A DNA stretch of 64,000 bases from Cryobacterium glaciale (GTDB lineage Bacteria; Actinomycetota; Actinomycetes; Actinomycetales; Microbacteriaceae). Made by a program: the position numbers and the translations under genes. The notes under the pieces were generated by a model. That model was not told the origin of the DNA. It saw nothing but the letters and a program-made list of their open reading frames with translations, and ran no database searches. Positions 41,781 to 51,797 of the stretch are shown here, piece by piece. Numbering within the stretch: position 1 is the stretch's first letter; each line of letters opens with the position of its first letter. The DNA is taken from contig NZ_SOEY01000034.1 in NCBI RefSeq assembly GCF_004402535.1, positions 1 to 64,000 of the forward strand, written 5' to 3'.

Positions 41781-42350
41781 GTGACTAAGTTCAAGAAGAC
41801 GCCGTACACGGTCGACGTGCGTGACCTCATCAACCGCCCGGGCACCATGCACGAACGCCACCTCGATATCGTGGTTCCCGACGACCTCGGGGCTGGCCTC
41901 GTGGCTGTGAAAGCCGGCTCGACCCTGTCGACCGAGCTGCGCCTCGAGGCGATGCACGAGGGGATCCTGGTGAGCATCGAGGTCTATGCGCGCGCCCTCG
42001 GGGAGTGCGGCCGGTGCCTCAAGGACATCGACCTGCCCGTCCGAGTTCAGTTTGCCGAGCTTTTCGGTTATCCTCAGGAGGAAGCCTTCGAGTTTGAGAT
42101 TTTGGACGACCATGTCGATTTGGAATCTTTGATCCGGGACGCGGTAGTGTTATCACTTCCGTTCCAGCCAGTATGTCGGCGGGATTGCCCTGGTCTTGAC
42201 AGTGAGACCGGGCAGCCGCTTGCCGAACTACCTGAACTCGTTTCCGACGATGCGCCCGACCCCCGGTGGTCAGCGCTTGCGGGGTTTACGGCTTCCACAG
42301 ACAAAGACATGGGTGCGGACATCCATGTTTCAGACAGAGAAGAGAAGTAG
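41781..42350 (+). CDS. DUF177/YceD-family protein
   Basis: A 189-residue protein of the YceD family, linked in bacteria and plants to 23S rRNA accumulation. The N-terminus contains [14 protein letters not shown]; the core holds [15 protein letters not shown]. The C-terminal motif reads [17 protein letters not shown], keeping only the first cysteine pair of the CxxDCxGLCxxCG form. GTG 41781 lies eight bases after a good -10 box, TACAAT (41767-41772). rpmF follows two bases later, the standard yceD-rpmF pairing. Confidence 0.88.
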   Translation: MTKFKKTPYTVDVRDLINRPGTMHERHLDIVVPDDLGAGLVAVKAGSTLSTELRLEAMHEGILVSIEVYARALGECGRCLKDIDLPVRVQFAELFGYPQEEAFEFEILDDHVDLESLIRDAVVLSLPFQPVCRRDCPGLDSETGQPLAELPELVSDDAPDPRWSALAGFTASTDKDMGADIHVSDREEK

Positions 42351-42352
42351 TC

Positions 42353-42556
42353 ATGGCAGTACCGAAGCGCAAGATGTCGCGTTCCAACACCCACTCGCGT
42401 CGCGCGCAGTGGAAGGCCACGCCTCCCACCCTCGTGAAGACCATGGAGGGCGGCAAGGTCGTCTACAGCCTTCCGCACCGCGCCAAGGTTGTCACCGACT
42501 CCACCGGTACCCCGTTGTTCATGGAATACAAGGGCCGTAAAGTCGCCGACATCTAG
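42353..42556 (+). CDS. rpmF: 50S ribosomal protein L32
   Basis: A 67-residue ribosomal protein beginning [20 protein letters not shown], the universal L32 start. It has no cysteine, so it is a zinc-independent form. It lies two bases after the DUF177 gene. GAAGAGAAG upstream serves as the ribosome site. Confidence 0.96.
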   Translation: MAVPKRKMSRSNTHSRRAQWKATPPTLVKTMEGGKVVYSLPHRAKVVTDSTGTPLFMEYKGRKVADI

Positions 42557-42603
42557 GACACCTCTTTTCACCGGACCGGAACTCGGTCGATGAAGATGTG
42601 TAA

Positions 42604-43296
42604 ATGAGAGACGTGAAGACCGAGCGGTCGCCCCTGTTGGCGACCCTCGGCGTGCAGATTGAACCGGTGATTTTGGAGCTTGCTCTGACCCACCGGTCTT
42701 TTGCGTACGAAAACGGCGGTATCCCCACCAACGAGCGTCTGGAATTTCTCGGCGATTCGATTCTGGGACAGGCCGTCACGGTGATGCTTTATCGCACCTA
42801 TCCCGACCTCGACGAGGGACACCTGGCCAAGCGCCGGGCCAGCCTGGTGTCGACGGCGGCGCTCGCCCAGATCGCCCGCGGTCTGGGTCTGGGGGAGTAT
42901 ATCCGCCTCGGTCGTGGTGAGATCCTCACCGGCGGTCGCGACAAGGCGTCCATCCTGGCTGACACTGTCGAAGCGCTCATCGGTGCGACTTTCCTTGACG
43001 CCGGTGGCGACGTCGCCACTGCATTCGTGCTGCGGCTAATCGCTCCTCTGCTGGCCGAACCTGGCCACTTCGGTGTGTCGATGGACCCGAAAACAGCCCT
43101 GCAGGAGCTAGCGGCTAGTGCCGGCGTCGGCGTTCCCGTCTACACGCTCGAAGCGAGCGGGCCCGATCACTCCAAGGTGTTCGTGGCCACCGTAGCGATC
43201 GGCACTGTCGTCACCGCCGCGGGCGTTGGCCCGAGCAAGAAATTCGCCGAGATGGCTGCCGCCCGCGAAGCCATCGACCGGCTCAACGCGCTGTAG
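42604..43296 (+). CDS. rnc: Ribonuclease III
   Basis: A 230-residue double-strand-specific endonuclease for rRNA and mRNA processing. The signature ERLEFLGDSILGQAV (about residue 44) carries the acidic catalytic residues, and the second acidic set is in ADTVEALIGATFLDAGG. A C-terminal dsRNA-binding domain (about 160-228) has GPSKKFAEMAAAREAI. It starts at ATG 42604, 47 bases after rpmF. The mutM gene follows nine bases after its stop, so they are probably cotranscribed. Confidence 0.95.
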   Translation: MRDVKTERSPLLATLGVQIEPVILELALTHRSFAYENGGIPTNERLEFLGDSILGQAVTVMLYRTYPDLDEGHLAKRRASLVSTAALAQIARGLGLGEYIRLGRGEILTGGRDKASILADTVEALIGATFLDAGGDVATAFVLRLIAPLLAEPGHFGVSMDPKTALQELAASAGVGVPVYTLEASGPDHSKVFVATVAIGTVVTAAGVGPSKKFAEMAAAREAIDRLNAL

Positions 43297-43305
43297 TTCT
43301 CCGCT

Positions 43306-44217
43306 ATGCCGGAACTCCCCGAAGTCGAGGTCGTGCGGGCCGGCCTGCAACCGGCGGTCACCGATGCCATCGTCACCGGCGTCGAGATCTTCGACGAACG
43401 CTCCCTGCGCCGTCACGATCCGGCTTCCGGTTCCTTCGCCGAACAACTCACCGGGCGCCGAATTCTCGCCGCCGTACGTCGCGGCAAGTTCCTGTGGCTG
43501 CCGCTCGGCAGCGGCCGAGCCCTGGTCATCCACCTCGGTATGAGCGGACAAGTTCTGCTGCGCAGACCGGGCGCCGCCCTGGATCGGATGTTGCGCATCC
43601 GCTTGACGCTGGAACACCCGACCCACGGCGAGCTCTGGGTGAATTTCGTCGACCAGCGCATTTTCGGCAGCATGGCCGTCGACGTGATGGGCCCGACCAG
43701 GGACGCGCTCCCGGCGGGATATTCGGGGGAGCTGCAAGCGGATGCCGCCTGGCAGCACCGCATACCCTCCCAGGTCGCGCACATTGCTCGCGACCCCATC
43801 GATCCGTCGTTCTCGTCGAGCGCCTTCTTCGCAGCCCTCGCGCGCAAGAACACCGGCATCAAGCGGGCGCTGCTCGACCAGAACCTGATCAGCGGCATCG
43901 GCAATATCTACGCGGACGAAGCGTTGTTCGCCGCGCGCATCCACTTCGAGCAGCCGGCTGCGTCGCTGTCTTCGGCGAAGGCCACGGTATTGCTCGCCGC
44001 AGTGCGCACCATTCTGCACCGCGCCCTCGCCGAGGGCGGAACCAGCTTCGACGCCCAGTACGTGAACGTGAACGGGCAGTCCGGCTATTTCGCGCACAGC
44101 CTTGAGGCCTACGGGCGGCAGGGCACGCCGTGCTCCCGCTGCGGCACCCTGATCGTGCGCGAGCAGTTCATGAATCGCGGCTCGCACTTCTGCCCGCGCT
44201 GTCAGCGCCTGCGTTAG
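43306..44217 (+). CDS. mutM: Formamidopyrimidine-DNA glycosylase
   Basis: A 303-residue base-excision-repair glycosylase/AP lyase. The N-terminus PELPEVEVVRAGL carries the catalytic Pro-1 and Glu-2. The H2TH region reads LLDQNLISGIGNIYADEALF. The C-terminal zinc finger has Cys in CSRCGTLIVREQF and HFCPRCQRLR. It removes 8-oxoguanine from DNA. It follows rnc closely; the order rnc-mutM-smc is common in actinomycetes, with an extra gene here between mutM and smc. Confidence 0.95.
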   Translation: MPELPEVEVVRAGLQPAVTDAIVTGVEIFDERSLRRHDPASGSFAEQLTGRRILAAVRRGKFLWLPLGSGRALVIHLGMSGQVLLRRPGAALDRMLRIRLTLEHPTHGELWVNFVDQRIFGSMAVDVMGPTRDALPAGYSGELQADAAWQHRIPSQVAHIARDPIDPSFSSSAFFAALARKNTGIKRALLDQNLISGIGNIYADEALFAARIHFEQPAASLSSAKATVLLAAVRTILHRALAEGGTSFDAQYVNVNGQSGYFAHSLEAYGRQGTPCSRCGTLIVREQFMNRGSHFCPRCQRLR

Positions 44218-44239
44218 CCGCTGAACGGTAACGTGGGCA

Positions 44240-45157
44240 TCAGGCCAGGGCAGCCTGGAGACGCCGACGACGCAGCGCCCAGCGCACAGCCAAGCCGAGA
44301 ACCATCACGATGACCGCGGGGATCAGGAGTGAGGCCGATCCGCCCTTCACGCCCAGCGCGCTGACGAATACCTGCGCACCATAATCGAGCATCTCGGCGG
44401 GATAGGCGGCCAGCACACGCGTTCCCGCTGCGGCGCTCACGGCCGTGAACAGTGTCGGTCCGATCCAGAGGGCAAGAAAACTGACGACCGCCCCGGCCAC
44501 CCGACCAATTGTTGCCAGGCCGCCCCAGGCCACGGCGAGCCCCACGATCACGGCCGGAACCCACCGGGTTGCGTTCAGCAGAGCCCTGGCTGTCTCCGAT
44601 ACCTCGAAGCTGAGCGGATGCGCGATGAATCCGTTGAGCCAGGCGCTAGAGGCGACGGCGGCCAGGCTCACGGCCACCATCGCGCCGGCGACGGGCGCTC
44701 GGGCGATGAGCGCAAGAATGAGCAGTCCGATCAGGCTGGCGGCCAGTGTTCCGGCGGTCAGGACGAACAGGTACACCTTCGCCGCGGGGCTCTCGGTGAG
44801 TCCGACGGCGGTGGTGACGGCGGTCTGCACGATGGCAACGACCTGCACGGTCAGCACGCCGACGACGATCGCGGCGAGAGTGAATCGGGGGTGCTGCGCG
44901 CGCGTCACCCGCGCGAGGCCGCCGGCGAGCGCTGACCCGGTCACGATCACCGCCACGATGAGCGTGATCGTGTACTGGCTAAATGGCAGCAGGACGATCG
45001 GCATGTCCTCCGGCAAGGTGTTGACGGCCCACAAATTCTGTAGGGGAAGGCGCATCCCGGTGACCAGCCAAGGCAAGAGCCCGACGATCGCCGAGAGCAT
45101 CCCCATGACCAGATACACCAACGGAACGATCGCTTTCATCTGGGTAAGTGCAACCAC
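44240..45157 (-). CDS. Integral membrane protein of unknown function
   Basis: A 305-residue very hydrophobic protein with about eight membrane segments (for example VPLVYLVMGMLSAIVGLLP and LIPAVIVMVLGLAVRWAL) and a basic C-terminus (RRRRLQAALA). GTG 45157 follows GAGGGGG; ATG 45139 is an alternative. No family recognised and no charged motifs stand out inside the membrane segments. It is convergent with mutM and divergent from smc, so its insertion breaks the usual mutM-smc order. Confidence 0.6.
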   Translation of the reverse strand: MVALTQMKAIVPLVYLVMGMLSAIVGLLPWLVTGMRLPLQNLWAVNTLPEDMPIVLLPFSQYTITLIVAVIVTGSALAGGLARVTRAQHPRFTLAAIVVGVLTVQVVAIVQTAVTTAVGLTESPAAKVYLFVLTAGTLAASLIGLLILALIARAPVAGAMVAVSLAAVASSAWLNGFIAHPLSFEVSETARALLNATRWVPAVIVGLAVAWGGLATIGRVAGAVVSFLALWIGPTLFTAVSAAAGTRVLAAYPAEMLDYGAQVFVSALGVKGGSASLLIPAVIVMVLGLAVRWALRRRRLQAALA

Positions 45158-45500
45158 CAGAACCCCCTCAGCCTGAAACTGCAAGGCTAGCAGCACCTTG
45201 ACGGGGAGCTTGGGAGATTCTCGACCGCTAAACACAACAACTCAGAATTGTGACTCAGGATTGGGCATCAGGCGGTACGACTCGTTTCCAAGCCCTTTCG
45301 CAGCCCATCGGCGGTCCAGACATCTTCCGGCTCCTCAAGCCCGGCCGTCGGGGCATCGGTGCTCATCCGGGTAACCTCCGCAGTTCTGCCCGCCACACTC
45401 CCCGACAAGCGGATGTCCCGGCCAGTGTCGGTGGGGCACGGTACCGTTGAATCAGCCCCGAGACCAGGACTTGCGGCGGACCGAGCGAAAGGGTCTTACG
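45158..45500. other. Intergenic stretch before smc
   Basis: About 340 bases between divergent genes. A 66-codon frame exists but lacks a ribosome site and recognisable product. Contains one GACATCCGCTTGTC-like word (near 45410). I see no RNA gene. An acylphosphatase gene, often next to smc, is absent. Confidence 0.5.
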
Positions 45501-48500
45501 TTGTATTTGAAGAGCCTCACCCTCAAGGGGTTCAAATCGTTCGCGCAGCCGACGATGTTCGCGTTCGAGCCAGGCGTCACCTGTGTCGTCGGTCCGAACG
45601 GGTCGGGCAAGTCCAACGTCGTCGACGCCCTCGCCTGGGTGATGGGCGAGCAGGGTGTGAAAACCCTGCGCGGCGGCAAGATGGAAGACGTCATCTTCGC
45701 GGGCACGTCGACCCGCGGCCCGCTCGGCCGGGCCGAAGTCATTCTCACCATCGACAACGCCGACGGCGCCCTGCCGATCGAATACTCCGAAGTGACCATC
45801 TCGCGCACGCTCTTTCGCAACGGTGCGAGTGAATACGCCATCAACGGGCGCACCTGCCGGCTGCTCGATGTGCAGGAGTTGCTCAGCGACTCCGGCCTCG
45901 GCCGCGAGATGCACGTCATCGTGGGGCAGGGACAGCTCGACGCCGTCTTGCGCGCGAGCCCCGAAGAACGCCGCGGCTTCATCGAAGAGGCCGCCGGCAT
46001 ACTCAAACACCGCCGCCGCAAAGAGAAGACCCTGCGCAAGCTCGATGCGATGCAGACTAACCTCACCCGGCTGAGTGACCTCGCTGGGGAGATTCGCCGC
46101 CAGCTCAAGCCGCTCGGCCACCAGGCCGAAATCGCCCGCGAGGCGCAGACCATCGCCGCCGTCGTGCGAGACGCCCGTGCCCGGTTGCTCGCCGACGACG
46201 TCGTGACGCTGCGCACCGCGCTCGACGCCCACAATCGCACCGAGAGTGAACGCCACACCGAACGGGTCGTGCTGCAGGAACAGCTCGTGCAGAAACAGGG
46301 GCGGGTACAGCGGCTCGAGCGCGCCCAGGTCGGCGATGCCGTCGACCTGGCCCGCCGCACCAGCTACGAGCTCGAATCGGTACAACAGCGACTGCGCGGC
46401 CTGTTCACCCTGGCCAACCAACGACTGGCCCTGCTCGGTTCGCAGGCCGAGTCGTCAGCCCTCGTACCGAGTGTCACCCCGACCATGCTGACCGAGGCTG
46501 CGGCCGAGATGGAGCGGCTGCGCGCGGGTATCGGAGCGGCTCAGAGTGCCTGGGATGACGCCAGGCAGCAGAGCGCGGCTGCGCGGTCGCGGCTCGACGC
46601 TGTCGACGAAGATATTGCGGCGCAGGCAGCGCTCGTCTCTCGGCATGACCTGGAGATTTCCCACCTGACCGGGCAATCCGAGACGGCGGCTTCGCGACTA
46701 GCGGCCGTTCGCGGTGAACGTCTGCGGCAGCAGAATGCCCTGGACGCGGCGACGGACCGCAACCAGAAGGCGCAGCTGCAGCTCGACGAACTGGAGGCTT
46801 CAGTGCCCGCTGGCGAACCCGATTCGGGCGAGCTCTCCGAAGCCTTCGAACTGGCGCAGGCCGCGGTACAGCGCGTCGAGGTCGAGGTGGAGCGACTGCG
46901 CGATGAGCTGCACCGGCACGAACGGGAACGCGACGCCCAGGCGGCACGGCAGGGTGCGTTCTCCCTCGCGCTCGACCAAAAAGACGGCTCGTCGGCCCTG
47001 CTCGGCGCGCAGCTGACCGGCATTCGCGGGCTCGTGGCCGACCACGTGCGGGTGCAGCCGGGGTTCGAAGCGGCGATCGCCGCCGCGCTCGGCTCCCTCG
47101 CCGATGCCGTGCTCGCCGAGAACCGCGACTTTGCCCTCGACGCGATCGTGCAGGCCTCACGCGACGACTTCGGGCGGGTCGAACTGATCCTGGCCGACGG
47201 GCAGGACAGCATCGATCCAGCGATCGATTTGGGAGACAGGGCAGGCATCCGCTGGGCGACCTCGGTCATCGACGGTCCCGCAGGCGTGAGCGGCCTGCTC
47301 GCGCAGACCGTCATCGTCGACGATCTCGCGCTGGCCGGCGCAGCGGAGCTGCCCGACAGCCTCACCCGTATCACCCTCGCCGGCGAGGTACTGAGCCCGT
47401 GGGTCGTACGCGGCGGGTCGGGGGCCCGGCAGAGCAAGCTCGAACTCGTCGCCGAGCGTGATATCGCTGCCGAGAAGCTCGCGACGGTCACCGTGCTGAC
47501 CGAGCGGACGCGGTTTGATTTCGCCGAACAGCGCACACTCCTGCAGGCGTACAAGGAACAGTCGGTGAGCTCGCGAGCGACCCTGCGCGCCTTCGAGACG
47601 CAGCTCGCCACCCGCACGGAACGTCGCGGTCGACTCGTGGTGCAGGCCGATGCGGCCGCCGCCGACGTCGACCGAGTCTCCGCCGCGCTCGAGCTCGCCA
47701 GCGGAGCCGTCACCGAAGCCGAGGCCGTCGCGGAACGGGCCGCTGCCGTCCTGGTGACCGCCCGGTCTCAGCCACGACCGGTCCTCGACGCGACCCTGCG
47801 CGACGCGCTCCATACCGAACTCGAGGCCGCCCGCGAATCCGAGGTCGAGACCCGGCTGCAGGTGGAAACCGCCCGCGAACGCGTGCGCGCCGGCGAACTG
47901 CAGGTGGCGACCCTGACCCGGCAGCTGGAGACCGACCGCACGGCGGCCGCTGCGGCCGCCCGCCGCGCCGTCATCCGTCGCCGCCAAGTGGATGCCGCCT
48001 CCCGCGTCGCCGAGGCGCTTCCCGCCGTGCTCGCCGCGGCTGACCGCTCAGTCGCTGCAGCGCAACTTCAGCTGGCCAGCGCCGAAGCCGAGCGAGCGAG
48101 CCAGAACAGCGAACTGCAGCAACTGCGGCGTGACGAGAACGCCCTGCGGGAGCGGCTCGCCTCGATCACCGAGAACGTGCACGGCCTCGAACTGGAGATC
48201 TACGAGAAGAAGCTGCACCTCTCGGCCCTGCTGGAACGCGCCGGCAGCGAACTCGGCCTGACCGAAGGCGTGCTCGTCGGCGAATACGGGCCCGACCAGC
48301 TCATCCCGGCGGATGGCACCGGTCTGGATGACATCCGTGCCGATGACGCGCCCGCGGAGGGCCGCACGACCGACGGCATCCGCTTCGACCGGGCTGAGCA
48401 GCAGAAACGGTTTGCGGCTGCCGAACGCACGCTGGGCCGGCTCGGCCGGGTCAACCCGCTCGCGCTCGAGGAATTCGCCGCGCTTGAGCAGCGACATAAG

Positions 48501-49070
48501 TTTCTCACCGAGCAACTCACCGACTTGACCTCGACCCGCAGCGACCTGCTCACCATCATCGCCGACATCGACGAGAAGATGCAGACCATCTTCGGGTCGG
48601 CGTTCGACGACACCCAGGCGGCCTTCGCTGAGGTGTTCCCGGTGTTGTTTCCCGGCGGCAGCGGAAGCATCTGGCTCACCGATCCCGACGACCTGCTGAC
48701 CACCGGCATCGAGGTATCGGTCAAACCGGCCGGCAAGAAGATCGAACGCCTGTCGCTACTTTCCGGCGGCGAACGCTCGCTCGCCGCCGTCGCGCTGCTG
48801 ATCGCCATCTTCAAGGCGCGCCCGAGCCCGTTCTACATCATGGACGAGGTCGAAGCCGCCCTCGACGACGCCAACCTCGGCCGGTTGCTGACCATCTTCG
48901 AAGACTTGCGCGAGACCAGCCAGCTCATCGTGATCACCCACCAGAAACGCACCATGGAAATAGCGGATGCCCTCTACGGCGTCAGCATGCGGCAAGACGG
49001 GGTCAGCGCCGTGGTCGGCCAGCGCGTCGGCACCCGTGCAGACCAGCGGGCGGATGCTGCGGCGGGCTAG
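45501..49070 (+). CDS. smc: Chromosome segregation protein SMC
   Basis: A 1189-residue condensin ATPase. The N-terminal head reads YLKSLTLKGFKSFAQPT and holds Walker A VVGPNGSGKSNVVDAL. Two long coiled coils (about 170-500 and 670-1000) flank the hinge (about 510-660, starting GAQLTGIRGLVADHVRV). The C-terminal head has the signature LLSGGERSLAAVALL and Walker B FYIMDEVEAALDDANLGR. TTG 45501 is chosen because GAAAGGG lies eight bases before and the family starts exactly here. It compacts and segregates the chromosome with ScpA/ScpB, which are not in the window. Confidence 0.96.
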   Translation: MYLKSLTLKGFKSFAQPTMFAFEPGVTCVVGPNGSGKSNVVDALAWVMGEQGVKTLRGGKMEDVIFAGTSTRGPLGRAEVILTIDNADGALPIEYSEVTISRTLFRNGASEYAINGRTCRLLDVQELLSDSGLGREMHVIVGQGQLDAVLRASPEERRGFIEEAAGILKHRRRKEKTLRKLDAMQTNLTRLSDLAGEIRRQLKPLGHQAEIAREAQTIAAVVRDARARLLADDVVTLRTALDAHNRTESERHTERVVLQEQLVQKQGRVQRLERAQVGDAVDLARRTSYELESVQQRLRGLFTLANQRLALLGSQAESSALVPSVTPTMLTEAAAEMERLRAGIGAAQSAWDDARQQSAAARSRLDAVDEDIAAQAALVSRHDLEISHLTGQSETAASRLAAVRGERLRQQNALDAATDRNQKAQLQLDELEASVPAGEPDSGELSEAFELAQAAVQRVEVEVERLRDELHRHERERDAQAARQGAFSLALDQKDGSSALLGAQLTGIRGLVADHVRVQPGFEAAIAAALGSLADAVLAENRDFALDAIVQASRDDFGRVELILADGQDSIDPAIDLGDRAGIRWATSVIDGPAGVSGLLAQTVIVDDLALAGAAELPDSLTRITLAGEVLSPWVVRGGSGARQSKLELVAERDIAAEKLATVTVLTERTRFDFAEQRTLLQAYKEQSVSSRATLRAFETQLATRTERRGRLVVQADAAAADVDRVSAALELASGAVTEAEAVAERAAAVLVTARSQPRPVLDATLRDALHTELEAARESEVETRLQVETARERVRAGELQVATLTRQLETDRTAAAAAARRAVIRRRQVDAASRVAEALPAVLAAADRSVAAAQLQLASAEAERASQNSELQQLRRDENALRERLASITENVHGLELEIYEKKLHLSALLERAGSELGLTEGVLVGEYGPDQLIPADGTGLDDIRADDAPAEGRTTDGIRFDRAEQQKRFAAAERTLGRLGRVNPLALEEFAALEQRHKFLTEQLTDLTSTRSDLLTIIADIDEKMQTIFGSAFDDTQAAFAEVFPVLFPGGSGSIWLTDPDDLLTTGIEVSVKPAGKKIERLSLLSGGERSLAAVALLIAIFKARPSPFYIMDEVEAALDDANLGRLLTIFEDLRETSQLIVITHQKRTMEIADALYGVSMRQDGVSAVVGQRVGTRADQRADAAAG

Positions 49071-49072
49071 CC

Positions 49073-49128
49073 CTGTGGCGACCTAAACCTGTGGCGACCT
49101 AAACCTGTGGCGACCTAAACCTGTGGCG
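49073..49128. repeat. 16-bp tandem repeat carrying the ferredoxin stop codon
   Basis: Three exact copies of CTGTGGCGACCTAAAC (49073-49088, 49089-49104, 49105-49120) and half of a fourth. On the reverse strand each full copy includes a TAG in GTTTAGGTCGCCACAG. The first one read is the fdxA stop at 49117-49115. Confidence 0.95.
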
Positions 49129-49432
49129 GCAGTGCCGAGATGACGGGGTGGTCCTTGGCGATCACGCCGACCTTGGCCGCGCCGCCCGGGGAGCCGAGGT
49201 CGTCGAAGAATTCAACGTTGGCCTTGTAGTAGTCGGCCCACTGCTCGGGCAGGTCATCTTCGTAGTAGATGGCCTCGACCGGGCAGACCGGTTCGCAGGC
49301 GCCGCAGTCGACGCACTCGTCCGGATGGATATAGAGGGAACGTTCGCCCTCATAGATGCAGTCCACCGGGCATTCGTCGATGCAGGCACGATCTTTCACA
49401 TCGACGCAGGGAAGAGCGATCACATAGGTCAC
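49115..49432 (-). CDS. fdxA: 7Fe ferredoxin
   Basis: A 105-residue small electron carrier with [3Fe-4S] and [4Fe-4S] clusters. The cysteines lie in [13 protein letters not shown] (about residues 17-25) and [15 protein letters not shown] (about 40-52), the actinomycete FdxA pattern. GTG 49432 overlaps the stop of the reductase gene (GTGA). It should carry electrons from the adjacent ferredoxin-NADP reductase to sulfite reductase, first gene of the same operon. The stop codon lies in a 16-bp tandem repeat. Confidence 0.93.
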   Translation of the reverse strand: MTYVIALPCVDVKDRACIDECPVDCIYEGERSLYIHPDECVDCGACEPVCPVEAIYYEDDLPEQWADYYKANVEFFDDLGSPGGAAKVGVIAKDHPVISALPPQV

Positions 49433-50829
49433 AGTGTCAGCAACGCTTCCGTGCGGGAGATCGCGACCTGTTCGGCGCGGGAGATGACCTTGACGCGCTC
49501 CCGGCCCGGCGTGACAGAGTCCTGCGTGCCGAGCAGTCGTTCGTGCGCGTCCAGGGTACGCCAGCCGGCCCAGGTCGTGAATTCCACCCCGCGTTCGTCG
49601 AGCAGGGACAGAATCGTATCCGCTGCGCCGAACGTCTGGTTGCCAGCGACGAGCGCTGGTACGTCTTCGACGAGCCGGGTGATGGTCTCCAAAGCGTCAC
49701 CCTTGGTGTGGCCGATGAGGCCGACCGGACCGCGCTTGATCCAGCCGGTGGCGTACAGTCCGGCGATCGGCTCGCCGGATGCATCGAGCACACGCCCGCC
49801 GTCGTTCGGAATGACACCGCGTACGGCGTCGAACGGCACCTCGGTGAGGGCGCTGCCGCGGTAGCCGACCGCTCGGTAGACGGCCTGCACCGGGTAGTCG
49901 ACGACCTCCCCGGTAGCCTTGACGTCGCCGTCCCCGGTGTGTTCGGTGCGTTCAAAACGGATGCCTTCGACCCGCCCGTCGCCGTACACCTCGAGCGGTG
50001 CGTGCAGGAAGTGCAGGTGCAGGCGACGCGAGGCGCCCTGCGGAACCTTGGTCAACCATCCGTTCAGCGTGCGGGTCATGATCTTGACCTGGTTGTTGCT
50101 GGCGACGAGTTGTTCGCTGTGCGAATCGGGCGTGAAATCCTCGGCGTAGACCACGAGGTCAACGTCGGGGATGTCGGCGAGCTCGCGCAGCTCGATCGGG
50201 GTGAACTTCACCTGCGACGGCCCGCGACGGCCGAACACGTGCACGTCGGTGACCGGGGATCCGGCGAGCCCGGCATAGACCGAGGCGGGGATGTCGGTGG
50301 TGAGCAGGTCGTCGGCGTGCTTGGCCAGGATACGGGCGACGTCGAGGGCCACGTTGCCGTTTCCGATGACGGCCACGTCGGTCGCGTCGAGTGGCCACTC
50401 CAGCGGCACGTCGGGGTGGCCGTCGTACCAGGAGACGAAGTCGGCGGCGCCGAATGAGCCGGGCAGGTCGATGCCGGGAATGACGAGCGGGGCGTCGAGA
50501 ATGGCGCCGGTCGCGAAGATGACCGCGTGGTAGTGCTCGCGCAGGTCGGCCAGGGTCAGGTCGGTGCCGTAGGTGACGTTGCCGATGAAGCGAATCGTAT
50601 CGGCGTCGAGCATTTCCTGCAACGACTTGACGATGCCCTTGATGCGGGGGTGGTCAGGGGCGACGCCGTAGCGAATGAGCCCGTACGGCGCCGGCAGCGA
50701 ATCGAACAGGTCGATGGCCACGGTGTGCCCGGCCTCCTGCACCAGCCGGTTCAAAATATTCCCGGCGTAGATGCCGGCCGGGCCGGCACCGATGATGGCA
50801 ACGCGCAGGGCAGAGGGAACGGGGGTCAT
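49429..50829 (-). CDS. fprA: Ferredoxin-NADP(+) reductase, FprA type
   Basis: A 466-residue FAD/NAD(P)-binding oxidoreductase related to adrenodoxin reductase and mycobacterial FprA. FAD motif: [17 protein letters not shown]; then [22 protein letters not shown] motif: [17 protein letters not shown]; and the C-terminal [20 protein letters not shown]. It moves electrons between NADPH and ferredoxin. It starts 62 bases after the permease gene with AAAGG upstream, and overlaps fdxA. The operon position says it feeds the sulfite reductase. Confidence 0.93.
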   Translation of the reverse strand: MTPVPSALRVAIIGAGPAGIYAGNILNRLVQEAGHTVAIDLFDSLPAPYGLIRYGVAPDHPRIKGIVKSLQEMLDADTIRFIGNVTYGTDLTLADLREHYHAVIFATGAILDAPLVIPGIDLPGSFGAADFVSWYDGHPDVPLEWPLDATDVAVIGNGNVALDVARILAKHADDLLTTDIPASVYAGLAGSPVTDVHVFGRRGPSQVKFTPIELRELADIPDVDLVVYAEDFTPDSHSEQLVASNNQVKIMTRTLNGWLTKVPQGASRRLHLHFLHAPLEVYGDGRVEGIRFERTEHTGDGDVKATGEVVDYPVQAVYRAVGYRGSALTEVPFDAVRGVIPNDGGRVLDASGEPIAGLYATGWIKRGPVGLIGHTKGDALETITRLVEDVPALVAGNQTFGAADTILSLLDERGVEFTTWAGWRTLDAHERLLGTQDSVTPGRERVKVISRAEQVAISRTEALLTL

Positions 50830-50891
50830 AGTGTGCCTTTCAATGGCGCAAGCTTGCAGAATGAAACAACAGAAGAATGGATGCGCGCGGG

Positions 50892-51797
50892 TCAGCGCAG
50901 GCCGGCGGCCATGAGTCCGCGGCGGCGCAGCAGACGACGCTCGATCGGAGCGAAGACGACGAGCTCAACCAGGATGCCGACGAACAGAATCACCAGAATC
51001 GTCGCAAGCACGCCGGACAGGTCGGCGAGTTCCCGGCTCTGTTGCAGCATCGAGCCGAGGCCGAAGCCCATCGTGCCGCCCATGGCGATGATTTCTGCGG
51101 CCATAAGCGAGCGCCAGGCGAAGGCCCAGCCCTGTTTCAGGCCGGAGAAGTAGCCGGGCAGGGCGGCCGGCAGCACCACGAGGGTGGCCATCTGCACGCG
51201 CGATGCGCCCAGCACGGTGCCCACGCGGCGCAGCTGCGGCGGAATCTGGTCGACACCGGAGACGAGCCCGTTGGCGATCGACGGCACCGCGCCCATGAGT
51301 ACCACGAAATAGACCGTGGCGTCGGTGAGGCCGAACCAGATGATGGCGGCGGGCACCCAGGCGACCGAGGGCAGCACCTGCAGCCCGGACAGTAACGGGC
51401 CGAGAGCCCGTCGCACCGGGCGGCATTCGGCGAGCAGCAGCCCGATCGGAGTCCCGATGGCGACGGCGATGAGGAATCCGAGCCCGCCGCGTTCGAGGCT
51501 GGTCAGCACCGCGAGTTGCAGGCGCTCGCTCGACCAGGCGCTGACCAGGGCGCCGAACACGTCGAACGGTCCGGGGATCAGGTCGGGGCGGGGCTTGGCG
51601 ATCACAATGTAGGCCTGCCAGGCCGCGACCAGGGTGATGAGCAGCAGAATCGGCGGCACCACACCGTCGAGGGTGCGGCGAAAGGCGCCGCGGGGGGGTT
51701 CGGGCACGGCCTGCAGCGAATCCAGGCCGGCTTCGAGGCGGCGGAGTTCGTCGTGGTCGGGGTCGGAGGCGGTGCCGGTGCGAGTGTCAAGCGGCAT
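50892..51797 (-). CDS. ABC transporter permease, SsuC/TauC type
   Basis: A 301-residue permease with six membrane segments. The conserved coupling loop reads GASRVQMATLVVLPAALPGYF (in part), preceded by LPSVAWVPAAIIWFGLTD, both typical of the nitrate/sulfonate/taurine importer group. The start overlaps the ATPase gene by 11 bases. With the ATPase and the lipoprotein it forms a complete importer inside the sulfate-assimilation operon. The substrate could be sulfonates or, given the context, sulfate itself. Confidence 0.9.
   Translation of the reverse strand: MPLDTRTGTASDPDHDELRRLEAGLDSLQAVPEPPRGAFRRTLDGVVPPILLLITLVAAWQAYIVIAKPRPDLIPGPFDVFGALVSAWSSERLQLAVLTSLERGGLGFLIAVAIGTPIGLLLAECRPVRRALGPLLSGLQVLPSVAWVPAAIIWFGLTDATVYFVVLMGAVPSIANGLVSGVDQIPPQLRRVGTVLGASRVQMATLVVLPAALPGYFSGLKQGWAFAWRSLMAAEIIAMGGTMGFGLGSMLQQSRELADLSGVLATILVILFVGILVELVVFAPIERRLLRRRGLMAAGLR

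Noticed and set aside
45250-45450. 66-codon frame upstream of smc
   Set aside because: No ribosome site, no recognisable product, biased composition.
49073-49128. CRISPR array
   Set aside because: The 16-bp units are directly adjacent with no spacers, and there are no cas genes.
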